Positions 55,148 through 64,000 of a stretch of 64,000 nucleotides of DNA are shown here, in pieces. This DNA comes from Micromonospora sp. RHAY321 (GTDB taxonomy: Bacteria > Actinomycetota > Actinomycetes > Mycobacteriales > Micromonosporaceae). Position 1 is the first letter of the stretch, and each line of letters starts with the position of its first letter. The DNA is taken from assembly GCF_023896955.1 (NCBI RefSeq), contig NZ_JAMHIW010000002.1, forward strand, positions 558,001 through 622,000, in the 5' to 3' direction. A program made the position numbers and the translations under genes. The notes below the pieces were generated by a model. That model was not told the DNA's origin. It did no database searches and was given only the letters and a program-made list of their open reading frames with translations.

Positions 55148-58100
55148 TCAGTCGGCCAGCGCCGCCGTCGCCTCGGCGAGCCAGTGCGGCGACTCCCACC
55201 GGCGGGCCACCGTGGCCGCCAGCGTGAAGTGCCGCGCGGCCTCCTCGGTGCGGCCCAGGAGTCGGAACAGCTCCCCGAGCGTCAGCGCGACCGGCCGCAC
55301 CACGGCCGCGGTGGTGGAGAAACCGGCCAGTTGGTCACGCACCGGGAGCAGTGCGTCGATCACGGGCTGCGCCAGGTCCCGTCGACCCAGCGCCACGATC
55401 ACCATCGCCCTCACGGAGAGCAGCGATGACTCGAAGTAGTCGGGGCGGTAGGTGTGCCGCCCGATCGGCATGGCCCGCGCCTCGTCCACCCGTCCGCTCT
55501 CGATCAGCGCCAGCGCCAGCAGGTCGTCCACGATCGGCCCCAACAACCCGCGCACCCGACGGGTCGGCTCCAGGTGCTCGCCGAAGCGCCGCTGGCTGAT
55601 CAGCAGGGTCGCCGTGGAGAAATAGTGGAAGGCCTCGGCGTGCAGCGAGCCCTGTCGCCGCATCTGCTCGGCAACCTCGTCGTAGTGTCGCCGTGCGGCG
55701 ACGAAGTCACCGGCGACGTGCGCGAGGGCGCCCAGTGCGCACAGGTGGATCACCTGCGCCTCGTTCAGCTGGTACGTCTCGGCCAGCCACCCCTGTCGGG
55801 CGACACTGACGCGCAGCTCGTCCGGCTCGTTGAGCGCGGCGGCGGCATGGCCGAGCACCTGCTCGGCGACCCAACGGTAGGTCACCAACCCGTGCTCGTC
55901 GGCGAGGTCGCGCAGCTCCAGGGCCAACTCCCGACGTTGCGACGCCTCCCGCTCGTAGCTCATGGTGCGGACCCGTGCGGCCAGCCCGAGGGCGCGCAGC
56001 TCGGGGTCGTCCAGCCGCCGCGAGATCGCCAGCGCCTCCCGTCCGGCCGCCACACCCCGAGGATCGGATTCGCCGTCCAGTTCCGTAGCCAGGGCGTCGA
56101 ACAGCCGGCAGCGGTCGACCGGGTCCAGGCCGTCGGCGCGCAGCAGCCGGGTGAGCAGCTCGACGACCTTGTGGTCGACGACGCCGTACTCGTGCGTCAG
56201 CCACGGGGTGGGGACTGTCCACGCGGTGAACGCCGCGACCAGCAGGTCGTCCCGGCCCGACGCGGCGGCGACGTCGATGGCCCGGGCGCGGGTCCGCTGG
56301 GCGGCGGCCACCGCACCGGCCCGAGCCTGGGCGCGCAGCAGCCGGCCGAGCAGATCGACCCGCAGAGCATCGCGGTCCCCGGCGACCGTCTCGACGGCGT
56401 CGACGGCGTTGCTGAGCAGCTCGATCGCGGCGTCGTACGCGTACCGGCGCTCGGCCAGTTCGGCGGCCCGGACGGCGTAGTCGACGGCGAGTGGCGCGGT
56501 GTCGGCAGACGCGGCACGGGCGTAGTGGTGGGCCAGCGCCGGGTAGTCGTCGGGCGCCAGCCGGCGGGTGGCGGCGGCGATCCGCGCGTGCAGGCGGGTG
56601 CGGCGCAGCTGCGGCAGATCGGTGTAGATGGTGTCGCAGACCAGTCCGTGCACGAACCGCACCCGACCCGGCGCCGGTTCGGTGAGCAGACCGGCGGCCA
56701 GCCCAGCTTCCAACGCTTGCAGGACGGTGCCCTCGTCGCCGCCGGCGGCGTCGACGAGTGTGCGCACGTCAGCCTCCCGGCCGACGGCGGCGCAGAGGCG
56801 CAGCACCGATACCGCCGCCGACGGCAAGCGGGAGAGGCGCCGGCGCAGAACGTCGCGTACCCCCTCCGGCACGTCCGAGATGGCGACGAGCGTGCCCTCG
56901 GAGGCGAGCAGCCGGGCCGACTCCCGGACGTAGAACGGGTTCCCGCCGGTCCGCTCGGCCAGCGCGGCGACCGTGTCCCGGTCGACGGTGGTCCGGGCCA
57001 GCGCGCCGAGCAGCCGTTCGACCTCCGACGTCGTCAGACCGCCCAGCTGTATCCGGTGGGGTGACCGGCGGGCCAGGACGGCCATCGTGTCGGCGAGCCG
57101 CTCGGGGTTGTCGGCGGGTCGCAGCGCCGCGACGAACAGGACGGCGCCACGGGTCATCTCGGTGACGCTGTTCAACAGGAGCAGCGTCTCGGCGTCCGCG
57201 GCGTGCAGATCGTCGAGAACGACGGCGACCGGTCGGCCGACCGCGGCGGCGTCCAACCAGGCGGCGACGGCGCGGTGCAACCGGAACCGGCCGGCGGTGA
57301 CGTCGCCGCCCGGCTCGCCGTCGCCCCCGCCGAGCAGCGGGGCGAGCGCCGGCGCGAGATCGCCCGGCGGTGCCTCCGTGGCGAGCTGCCGCAGCGCCTC
57401 TACCCACGCCCAGGCCGGCGGGGCGCCCTCGACCTCGGGGCAGCGGCCGACGGTGACCAGCCAGCCGCGGGCGGTGAGTTCCTCCTGGAGCCTGGCGAGC
57501 ACACTCGTCTTGCCGGCCCCGGCCTCCCCGCTGACCAGCGCGACCCGCGGTCCGCTCACCACCGCCTCGGCGGCTGCCTGCCCAAGAGCCGCCAGCTCGG
57601 CCTCCCGCCCGACGAACACCTCCTCCGACACCGATCGCTCGGCGTGGACGCGCGCCGCCGTCGCGGCCACCGGTGGGAGCAGGTCGAGACGCTGGCCCAG
57701 GATCGCGGACTCCACCTCGACCAGCGCCGGACCCGGGTCCAGGCCGAGCTGATCGGCCAGGGTCGCCCGGGCCCGCCGTAGCGCCGCGAGCGCGTCGCCC
57801 TGCCGACCGGTACGCCACAACGCCAACGCCAGCAGTCGCCAGCTCTCCTCCCGCAACGGCGCCTGCCGGGTCAGCGCCTCCGCCTCCGGCACCGCCTCGG
57901 CCGCGTCGCCGCAGCGCACGGTCACGTCGAGCAGCAGCTCCCGGGCGGCGAGACGCAGCTCCTCCAGCCGCATCACCTCGGCCTGCGCCCACGGCTCGGC
58001 AGCGAATTCGGCGTACGCGGGACCGCGCCACAGGTCGAGCCCGGTGCGCAGCAGCAGGCGTGCGCGCCCTGGGTCGGCGGAGCTGACCGTGCGCGCCTCG

Positions 58101-58438
58101 GCCAGCAGCGTCTCGAACCGAGCGGCGTCCACGGCGTCGGCGGGCACCCTGATGGCGTAGCCGGGCGGCACGGTGACCAGGACCCGCGCCGGTGCGCGGC
58201 GCTCGCGGCCCGGCTCCAACACGCGGCGCAGATGCGAGACGTACGCCTGGAGGGAGACGATCGCCCGGGGTGGCGCGTCACCCCGCCACAGCTCGTCGAT
58301 CATCCGACCGACGGAGACGACCTCGCCTCGGGCCGCCAGGAGGAGCGCGAGCACGGCGCGTTGGCGGGGGCCGCCGAGGTCGACCGGGCCGCGTGTGTCG
58401 ACCTCGACCTCTAGCGGCCCGAGCACCCGTAGCAGCAT
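55148..58438 (-). CDS. SARP/AfsR-like regulator with BTAD and STAND ATPase domains
   Basis: 1096 residues from the ATG at 58438. Residues 1-95 are an OmpR-type winged helix (MLLRVLGPLEVEVDTRGPVDLGGPRQRAVLALLL split, SLQAYVSHLRRVLEPG). Residues about 100-250 form the BTAD domain (ARFETLLAEAR, EESWRLLALALWRTGRQGDAL). The AAA/STAND module starts at FVGREAELAAL near 275, with Walker A SGEAGAGKTS at 303-312 and Walker B VVLDDLHAADAET near 415. A TPR-rich half follows and no second HTH is visible. These regulators switch on secondary-metabolite or stress genes. No biosynthetic cluster lies in the window. Confidence 0.9.
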   Translation of the reverse strand: MLLRVLGPLEVEVDTRGPVDLGGPRQRAVLALLLAARGEVVSVGRMIDELWRGDAPPRAIVSLQAYVSHLRRVLEPGRERRAPARVLVTVPPGYAIRVPADAVDAARFETLLAEARTVSSADPGRARLLLRTGLDLWRGPAYAEFAAEPWAQAEVMRLEELRLAARELLLDVTVRCGDAAEAVPEAEALTRQAPLREESWRLLALALWRTGRQGDALAALRRARATLADQLGLDPGPALVEVESAILGQRLDLLPPVAATAARVHAERSVSEEVFVGREAELAALGQAAAEAVVSGPRVALVSGEAGAGKTSVLARLQEELTARGWLVTVGRCPEVEGAPPAWAWVEALRQLATEAPPGDLAPALAPLLGGGDGEPGGDVTAGRFRLHRAVAAWLDAAAVGRPVAVVLDDLHAADAETLLLLNSVTEMTRGAVLFVAALRPADNPERLADTMAVLARRSPHRIQLGGLTTSEVERLLGALARTTVDRDTVAALAERTGGNPFYVRESARLLASEGTLVAISDVPEGVRDVLRRRLSRLPSAAVSVLRLCAAVGREADVRTLVDAAGGDEGTVLQALEAGLAAGLLTEPAPGRVRFVHGLVCDTIYTDLPQLRRTRLHARIAAATRRLAPDDYPALAHHYARAASADTAPLAVDYAVRAAELAERRYAYDAAIELLSNAVDAVETVAGDRDALRVDLLGRLLRAQARAGAVAAAQRTRARAIDVAAASGRDDLLVAAFTAWTVPTPWLTHEYGVVDHKVVELLTRLLRADGLDPVDRCRLFDALATELDGESDPRGVAAGREALAISRRLDDPELRALGLAARVRTMSYEREASQRRELALELRDLADEHGLVTYRWVAEQVLGHAAAALNEPDELRVSVARQGWLAETYQLNEAQVIHLCALGALAHVAGDFVAARRHYDEVAEQMRRQGSLHAEAFHYFSTATLLISQRRFGEHLEPTRRVRGLLGPIVDDLLALALIESGRVDEARAMPIGRHTYRPDYFESSLLSVRAMVIVALGRRDLAQPVIDALLPVRDQLAGFSTTAAVVRPVALTLGELFRLLGRTEEAARHFTLAATVARRWESPHWLAEATAALAD

Positions 58439-58537
58439 GACTGCGCCAATCCTAGTCACGCGTGTGGGCGGCTTTCCGATCCCGGCGGAGACACCCTCGT
58501 CCGATGCGGTGGCAGTTCGGCGGGCGGTGGCGGACCC

Positions 58538-60796
58538 TCAGGCGGCGGCCAGGCCGTCCCGCCTACGGATCAACGGTGGGCGGGGTACGGCGCGCACCGT
58601 GCCCGGTCCAGCGCCGACGCCAGCAAGCGTCCGGTGTCCGGCTGGCCTCCCAGCCATCGGGCGGATCGGCGCCGAGGGTCGGTCTCCGACCGGGGGCTGG
58701 TGCTTCGTCCGGTCCGGTGACGCCGCTGCGGCCCGCGTCGGCGCCACGTCGCCCGCCGACGCGATGGCTCGGAGCCAGCGGGAGGCCGGGGGACGGTTGG
58801 TCGGTGGAGCCAGCGCGGCCGCTGTCGGGGTGCGGACGCGCCCGCGTGACGGCGCCGGACCAGCGGGGCCGGCCGGCCGTGCCGGAGTCAGTGCCGCGAA
58901 GGCGTCGTCGAGGCGGCCGGCTCGGGCCCGAACGGCGTCGAGGCGCACGACCTCGGCGGACGGCGCGACAGAGCCACCGACCTCGGTGCCGACGTGGACC
59001 GCGGCAGGTCGGCCCGCACCGGCGGGGGAGTCGGAGTGGACGGCGTCCGGGCGGACGGTGTGGGGGCGCGGGGCGTCGGTGGCCCGGTCGGCGAAGACGG
59101 CGCGCAGGGCACGGGGCAGCCGATCGGCGGCGACCCGGCGCAGCGCGGGCGCGGCGAACGCGTACCCGCCGGCACGGTGGGGGACCAGCAGCCCGGCGGC
59201 GACGAGCACACGCAGCGCCGGTTCGGCCCGCCCGGGCGTCCAGCCGAGGGCCCGGTCCAGCGCCGTGCCGGAGACCACGCCGCCGAGGGTGGCGGCGGCC
59301 ATCAGCACCGCCCGGCGTTCGCCGTCGAACCGGTCCAGCTCCGCGCCGACCGCCCGGCGCACCGGCTCCGGCAGCGGGGGCGCCGCAGGGTCCGCGCCGT
59401 CCACGATCGATGCCACGTACGCCGCCGCGTGCCCCGGCCGACCGCCCACCAGCGGCAGCAGCCGGTCCACCAGGGCCACCGGTTGCCCGGCGCGGGCCAG
59501 CAGGTGGCGCAGCAGTCGCCCGGACTGCACCGTGGCCAGCGGCCGGATCGCCACCCGTCGGGCGGGACCCGGCCGGGTGTCGGCCCACTGCGGCTGGTGC
59601 AGGGTGACGAGGGCCAGCGGCAGCCGGCGCGCCGTGGCCGCGGTGAACAGCGCGTGCAGGAACCGGCTCACGGCGGGCGCGGCCCGGTCCACGTCGTCCA
59701 CGGCGACGATGAGCGGCCGATGGGCGGCCAGGCGCAGCAGCGCGTCCCGGCAGATCGCCGCGCCGGACAGCGCCTCGGCCGAGGAGTCCGGGGCGGCCAG
59801 CAGCCGTTGCAGCGCCGGCACCGCCGCCGCGACGCGGGCTGGCGGGAGCAGCGGCGTGAGGGCTTCGGTCAGCCGGTCGCGGACCGTCTCCGGGCCGTCA
59901 CCGTGACGGATCCCGGCGAGGTCGCGGAGCAGCTCGGCGACCGGCGCCAGAACCTGATCGGGGTACGGCTGACAGGTTGCCACGCACCAGCGCACCGCCA
60001 CGCCGTCCACCGTGGTCAGTGACCGGGTCAGCTCGTGCAGCAGCCGGCTACGGCCGCTGCCGGTCGGGCCCACCAGGGACACCCAGCGGGGGCTGTGCTC
60101 GCGGACCGCCCGGTTCAGCTGGTCATGGACGGTGGCCAGCTCGCGGCGACGGCCGATCAACGGTCCGTCGTGCCGGTCGGCACTCGGGCGAACGGGGCCG
60201 ACGGCGTGCCACACCGGCATCGGGGGCATCCGGCCGCCGACGGGTACCGGCACCAGCTGGCGCTGGGCGATCAGGCCGGCGGTGGCCCGGGCGGTGGCCG
60301 CGCAGAGCGCGACGGCGCCGGGTGGCGCGTACTCCTGCAGGCGGGCAGCGGTCGTGATCACGGCGCCGCTGGCCACGCCGTGGCCGCCGCTGACCGCGAC
60401 GCCCAGGTCGACCACCACCTCGCCGGTGGCCACGCCGACGCGTACCCGCAGTTTGATGCCGCCGACCAACTGCCGGCGGTCCAGCGCGGCCTGGATCTCC
60501 AGTCCGGCGCGGACCGCGCGGTAGGCGTCGAACCCGTCGGAGTGTCGCGCGCCGAAGAGGGCCATCACCGCGTCACCGACGTACTTCTCGACCACGCCGT
60601 GCCAGCGGTGCAGCACGCCGGAGACGGTGTCGAAGTAGGCCCGTTGCAGCGCCCGGACGTCCTCCGGGTCCAGCCGCTCGACCAGCGCGGTGGAACCGAC
60701 GATGTCGACGAAGAGAACGGTGACCGTGCGTCTCTCCTCCGGTACCGGCCAGTGTGGGCGAGTGGTCCGCTGCGTGTCGATGACGATGGTGGTCAT
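58538..60796 (-). CDS. Adenylate/guanylate cyclase-like protein with STAND ATPase module; key residues altered
   Basis: 752 residues from the ATG at 60796. Residues 22-185 are a class III cyclase domain: RRTVTVLFVDIVGSTALVE with metal Asp31, then VVEKYVGDAVMALFG with Lys71 and metal Asp75. The usual catalytic Asn before AAR is Thr148 (GAVITTAARLQ); the Arg (152) is kept. Residues from 212 form a STAND/AAA module whose P-loop reads VGPTGSGRSRLL, with Arg in place of the Lys. The final 150 residues are low complexity. The family couples nucleotide signalling to a regulatory ATPase, but here one or both activities may be lost or changed. Divergent from the LuxR-type gene at 60993. Confidence 0.85.
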   Translation of the reverse strand: MTTIVIDTQRTTRPHWPVPEERRTVTVLFVDIVGSTALVERLDPEDVRALQRAYFDTVSGVLHRWHGVVEKYVGDAVMALFGARHSDGFDAYRAVRAGLEIQAALDRRQLVGGIKLRVRVGVATGEVVVDLGVAVSGGHGVASGAVITTAARLQEYAPPGAVALCAATARATAGLIAQRQLVPVPVGGRMPPMPVWHAVGPVRPSADRHDGPLIGRRRELATVHDQLNRAVREHSPRWVSLVGPTGSGRSRLLHELTRSLTTVDGVAVRWCVATCQPYPDQVLAPVAELLRDLAGIRHGDGPETVRDRLTEALTPLLPPARVAAAVPALQRLLAAPDSSAEALSGAAICRDALLRLAAHRPLIVAVDDVDRAAPAVSRFLHALFTAATARRLPLALVTLHQPQWADTRPGPARRVAIRPLATVQSGRLLRHLLARAGQPVALVDRLLPLVGGRPGHAAAYVASIVDGADPAAPPLPEPVRRAVGAELDRFDGERRAVLMAAATLGGVVSGTALDRALGWTPGRAEPALRVLVAAGLLVPHRAGGYAFAAPALRRVAADRLPRALRAVFADRATDAPRPHTVRPDAVHSDSPAGAGRPAAVHVGTEVGGSVAPSAEVVRLDAVRARAGRLDDAFAALTPARPAGPAGPAPSRGRVRTPTAAALAPPTNRPPASRWLRAIASAGDVAPTRAAAASPDRTKHQPPVGDRPSAPIRPMAGRPAGHRTLAGVGAGPGTVRAVPRPPLIRRRDGLAAA

Positions 60797-60871
60797 GGGT
60801 ATCGCACCGGCCTTTCCCCTCGCGGTGATGGTTGGCGACCTCCGGAGATTGGCATTGCTGGGCCGACAGGG

Positions 60872-60890
60872 GATCGGCAGAACGACGTAT
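60872..60890 (-). promoter_or_regulatory. 19-base box upstream of the cyclase gene (copy 1)
   Basis: Read on the minus strand it is ATACGTCGTTCTGCCGATC, 76 bases upstream of the cyclase start and 102 bases before the LuxR gene start. A copy with 17 of 19 identical bases lies at 63931-63949. A TGTCGGC follows both copies at slightly different distances. It may be a binding site for the LuxR-type regulator or a shared sigma-factor promoter. Confidence 0.45.
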
Positions 60891-60992
60891 GTCGGCCACA
60901 CGCAACCTTTAGTCGCAATGTCGACGCGAGGAGTACCACAAGCGGCAGATGGCCGTAGAACGTTACGGGGGCGTGTGATTAGGCTGCGTGCC

Positions 60993-63893
60993 ATGGCCAG
61001 CGATGTGGACACCGCCCCGCTCGTGGGCCGAGCGGAGCTGGTGCAGACGGTTCGGTCCGCGCTGCTCGGTGACGGCGCGCACGGGCAGACCGCCGCCGTC
61101 TTCCTGACCGGTGAGAGCGGCGTGGGCAAGACCCGGCTGCTCGGCGAGATCGGCGCCCGGCTGCGCGACCAGGGCGCCCTGGTGCTCACCGGCAGCTGCC
61201 TGGACATCGGCGACGCCTCCCCACTGCACCCGCTGTTGCAGGCGTTGCGGCGCTTCGACGCCGATCTGTCCACCTCGCACGCCCGCACCTCGTCGGCGGT
61301 CCGCGGGCTGTTGCAGATGTTCGCCGACGAGACCGCCGGCCCGGACGGCGCGGGCGCCCTGCTGGAGCGGGTCTCCCGTGGGTTGCACCTGATCGCCGAG
61401 GGGCGGCCGCTGGTGCTGATCCTGGATGATCTCCAGTGGGTCGACCGGAGCACCCGGCAGTTGCTGCTGTACCTGCTGGCCGGGCTCGGTGACCTTCAGC
61501 TCTCGGTGCTGGCCGCGGTGCGTGCGGAGTCGTTGCAGGGCGCGCACCCACTGCGCCGGGTCCTCACCGAGCTGCGCCGACTGCGGACGGTGCGCGTGCT
61601 CGACCTGGCCCCGCTGGACCGGCCGGACACCGAACGGCTCGCCGCCGCCGTGGTGGGCAGGCCCCTGTCCGCCGACGCGGCCGAGCAGGTGTGGCAGCGC
61701 AGCGGCGGCAACCCGTTCGTCATCGAGGAGCTGGCCCGCGACCTGCGCGACGGTCGGGACGGGCTGTCCGAGACGCTGCGGGAGATCTTCCTCGACCGGG
61801 TCGACGCGCTGCCCCAGCACGCGCACGCGGTGGTGCACGCGGTGGCCGCCGGCGTCGAGCCGGTGCAGCACTGGCTGCTGGCCCAGGTGCTCCGGCTGCC
61901 CGAGGACGAGCTGATCGAGGCGGCCCGCGCCGCGGTGGCGCACCGGCTGCTGGTCGGCGACGACGACGGCTACCGGCTGCGGCACCGCCTCGTCGCCGAG
62001 GTGCTGGCGCACGAGCTGCTACCGGCCGAGCGCTCGGGGCTGCACCGCCGCTACGCCGAGGCGCTGACCTCGGCACCGGGCGAGCTGCACCAGGCCAGGC
62101 TGGCGCACCACTGGCGGCTGGCCGGCGAGCCGGCGCGGGCACTGCCGGCTGCCGTGGCCGCCGCGCAGGAGGCCGAGCGGCTGCACGGCTACGCCGAGGC
62201 GCACCGTCACTGGTCGGTGGCGTTGCAGCTGGCCGGCGACCCGGCCTCGGTGGCGGTGGACCGGGTCGAGTTGCTCGGGCACGCCGCCGAGGCGGCCCAC
62301 CACTGCGGTGAGCACGCCCGGGCGTTGGCCCTGCTGGAGGAGTTGGCCTCGGTGCAGGGTGGTGAGCCGAGCTGCGCACTGCACATCCGTCGGGCCCGCT
62401 ACCTGGCCGCCGCAGGGCGCTCGGCGTTGGCCGAGGAGGAGTACCAGCGGGCGCTGGAGGCGGCGGACTGCTCACCCCGCGACCGGGCCACCGCGGCCGC
62501 CCACCTGGCCGAGCTGCTGCTGCACCTGGGCCGGTACGCCGACGCCGGCCGGCGGGCCCGGGAGGCGCTGGAGTTGGCCGCCTCGGTGGAGGGCTCCGCC
62601 ACCGAGGTGGTGCTGGCCAGTGCGGCGCTCGGTTTCAGCGACGCCTACCTGGAGGACCCGGACGCCGGGCTCGCCGTGATGCGCCAGGCCCTCGACACCG
62701 CCGAGCGGGCCGGCAAGCCGGAGGATGTGGCCTGCGCGTACCTGCACCTGGCGGAGCTGCTGACCGGGCCGCTGAACATCCTCGAAGAGGGCGTGGTGGT
62801 GGCCCGGCGGGGCGCCGAGCGGGTTGCCGAGTTGGGGCTGGGCCGCACCTGGGAGACCCGGCTGCTGGCCATCGCCACCAACGGCCTGTTCCGGGTGGGC
62901 CAGTGGGCCGAGGCGGAGAAGGTGGTCGCCGCCGCACTGCGGCACCGCCCGTCCGGCGCGGACGCCGTCGAGCTGCTGCTGGCCCGGTGCCGGCTCTCGG
63001 TGGGCTACGGCGACATCACCGCCGCCGACCGGGACCTCGACGCGGTTGCCACCGTGCTGGCCGGCGGCGGCGCACGGCACGTCATCCCGCTGCTCACCCT
63101 GCGCGCCGGGCTGGCCATGTGGGAGGGCCGGCACGATGTGGCGCGGCAGGCGGTGCAGCGCGGCCTGACCGAGAGCCGCTCCGACGACGTGACGATCCTG
63201 TCCGCGCTGGTCTGGCACGGCCTGCGGGCCGAGGCGGAGGCGCACGCCAGCCGCACCGTCGCGGTCGACCCGACGGCGGTACGCCGGCTGCGGGAGACCG
63301 CCGAGCGGGTGGCCCGCAAGAGCGCGTCCGCCGCCCGGCCGGTGCGCTCGGTGGTGGACGCCTTCCTGGCGCTGTGCGCCGCCGAGGTGAGCCGCCTGGA
63401 CGGCAGCGACCCGGAGCTGTGGGCCAACTCGGTGACCGAGTGGGACCGCCGCAACCACCCCTATCCCGCGGCGTACTCGCGTCTGCGCCAGGCCGAGGCG
63501 CTCCTGGCCCGGCGCAGCCGGGTGGCCACCGCCGGCAAGCTGCTGCGCGAGGCGTACGCGGTGGCGCAGGGGTTGGGCGCGGTGCCGTTGACCTCGGAGA
63601 TCCGGGAACTGGCCGGGCGTGCGCGGGTGCCGCTGGAGGAGCGCGAGGCCCCCAACGGTGCCCCGGGCGCGGCGGCGGCCGAGCCGGTCGACGACGAGCT
63701 GGCGGCGCTCACCGCGCGGGAGCGGGAGGTGCTCTCCCTGGTCGCCGAGGGCCTGACCAACAGGGAGATCGGGCAGCGGCTGTTCATCAGCGAGCGGACC
63801 ATCGGCGTGCACGTGTCGCACATCTTCGACAAGCTCCAGGTCCGCACCCGCGTCCAGGCCAGCGCGATCCAACTGCGCAGCCGACGCGCCTGA
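60993..63893 (+). CDS. LuxR-family (LAL-type) transcriptional regulator with STAND ATPase
   Basis: 966 residues from the ATG at 60993. The AAA module starts with PLVGRAELVQTVRSALLG; Walker A is FLTGESGVGKTRLLGEIG (about 37-45) and Walker B LVLILDDLQWVDRSTRQLLL. A TPR-like helical region makes up residues about 370-870. The C-terminal HTH of the LuxR class is complete: LTAREREVLSLVAEGLTNREIGQRL, then ISERTIGVHVSHIFDKL. The family is known from MalT-like and antibiotic-pathway activators. It is divergent from the cyclase-like gene across a 196-base gap that holds one copy of the 19-base box. Confidence 0.92.
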   Translation: MASDVDTAPLVGRAELVQTVRSALLGDGAHGQTAAVFLTGESGVGKTRLLGEIGARLRDQGALVLTGSCLDIGDASPLHPLLQALRRFDADLSTSHARTSSAVRGLLQMFADETAGPDGAGALLERVSRGLHLIAEGRPLVLILDDLQWVDRSTRQLLLYLLAGLGDLQLSVLAAVRAESLQGAHPLRRVLTELRRLRTVRVLDLAPLDRPDTERLAAAVVGRPLSADAAEQVWQRSGGNPFVIEELARDLRDGRDGLSETLREIFLDRVDALPQHAHAVVHAVAAGVEPVQHWLLAQVLRLPEDELIEAARAAVAHRLLVGDDDGYRLRHRLVAEVLAHELLPAERSGLHRRYAEALTSAPGELHQARLAHHWRLAGEPARALPAAVAAAQEAERLHGYAEAHRHWSVALQLAGDPASVAVDRVELLGHAAEAAHHCGEHARALALLEELASVQGGEPSCALHIRRARYLAAAGRSALAEEEYQRALEAADCSPRDRATAAAHLAELLLHLGRYADAGRRAREALELAASVEGSATEVVLASAALGFSDAYLEDPDAGLAVMRQALDTAERAGKPEDVACAYLHLAELLTGPLNILEEGVVVARRGAERVAELGLGRTWETRLLAIATNGLFRVGQWAEAEKVVAAALRHRPSGADAVELLLARCRLSVGYGDITAADRDLDAVATVLAGGGARHVIPLLTLRAGLAMWEGRHDVARQAVQRGLTESRSDDVTILSALVWHGLRAEAEAHASRTVAVDPTAVRRLRETAERVARKSASAARPVRSVVDAFLALCAAEVSRLDGSDPELWANSVTEWDRRNHPYPAAYSRLRQAEALLARRSRVATAGKLLREAYAVAQGLGAVPLTSEIRELAGRARVPLEEREAPNGAPGAAAAEPVDDELAALTAREREVLSLVAEGLTNREIGQRLFISERTIGVHVSHIFDKLQVRTRVQASAIQLRSRRA

Positions 63894-63930
63894 CCGACCG
63901 CTCGGTCAGCCTTCGCGTGTGCGCGCCGGG

Positions 63931-63949
63931 ATACGTCGTTCTACTGATC
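63931..63949 (+). promoter_or_regulatory. 19-base box downstream of the LuxR-type gene (copy 2)
   Basis: ATACGTCGTTCTACTGATC, 38 bases after the LuxR stop, is a near copy of the box at 60872-60890. It is followed by GACGTACGGGTGTCGGC. The remaining bases to 64000 hold no credible gene start, so it probably belongs to the promoter of a gene to the right of the window. Confidence 0.45.
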
Positions 63950-64000
63950 CGACGTACGGGTGTCGGCTGAAAGGCTGAGCACCGTCGACGACGGCACGGG

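Overview
The window reads as chromosome of a high-GC actinomycete, most probably a Micromonosporaceae member (Micromonospora-like). The support is the very high GC of third codon positions, many GTG starts, long chains of genes coupled by 4-base overlaps, and the gene families present (HelR, BTAD/SARP and LuxR STAND regulators, LppM-type lipoprotein, actinobacterial contractile injection loci). The species cannot be named from the sequence alone. There are no tRNA or rRNA genes, no CRISPR array and no transposase.

Region 1 (1-13.4 kb, minus strand) is an extracellular-type contractile injection system (eCIS, phage-tail-like). Transcription runs right to left: LppM-like lipoprotein, small holin-like membrane protein, membrane protein with an HEDVH motif, Pvc16-like (DUF4255) protein, sheath, tube, a Gly/Ser-rich linker protein, LysM-type tube-initiator/baseplate protein, VgrG-like spike, PAAR-like tip, gp25-like baseplate, baseplate J fused to an Asp-box beta-propeller, tail protein I, and a single-pass membrane protein with a putative carbohydrate-binding ectodomain. 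A further gene starts at the left edge. No AAA+ ATPase and no obvious toxin lie inside the window.

Region 2 (13.5-26.6 kb) holds accessory functions: an AraC regulator with a FAD monooxygenase, a FUSC-type membrane protein, an esterase, a LacI regulator divergent from an MFS carrier with a LacI-type operator between them, an aldo/keto reductase, a frameshifted acetyltransferase-like gene, and a HelR RNA-polymerase-recycling helicase preceded by a rifamycin-associated element. An ECF sigma/anti-sigma pair and a lipoprotein follow.

Region 3 (27.0-44.7 kb, plus strand) is a cobalamin operon behind a cobalamin riboswitch. It starts with a 45-residue His-rich peptide, then cobN, a ChlI-ChlD-type chelatase subunit, cobO, cobB, cobI, cobM, cbiD, cobL, cbiG-cobJ, a 2[4Fe-4S] ferredoxin, a Ni/Co permease, cobH and a cbiX-cobA fusion. 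It mixes parts of the early (CbiX, CbiD, CbiG) and late (CobN/ChlID) cobalt-insertion routes. Precorrin-6A reductase is not in the cluster.

Region 4 (44.7-51.9 kb) carries a PadR-regulated FtsX-type ABC exporter, a CrcB fluoride-channel pair, a methyltransferase, and an MFS drug-type transporter divergent from a MarR regulator, with a long inverted repeat between them. Region 5 (51.9-55.1 kb) holds phenylacetate-CoA ligase, a PaaI thioesterase, a small hydrolase and a hemerythrin-like protein. Region 6 (55.1-64 kb) is three large STAND-type regulators in a row: a SARP/AfsR-like protein, an adenylate-cyclase-like protein with altered catalytic residues, and a LuxR-type protein. The last two are divergent, and a near-identical 19-base box occurs upstream of the cyclase gene and again downstream of the LuxR gene.
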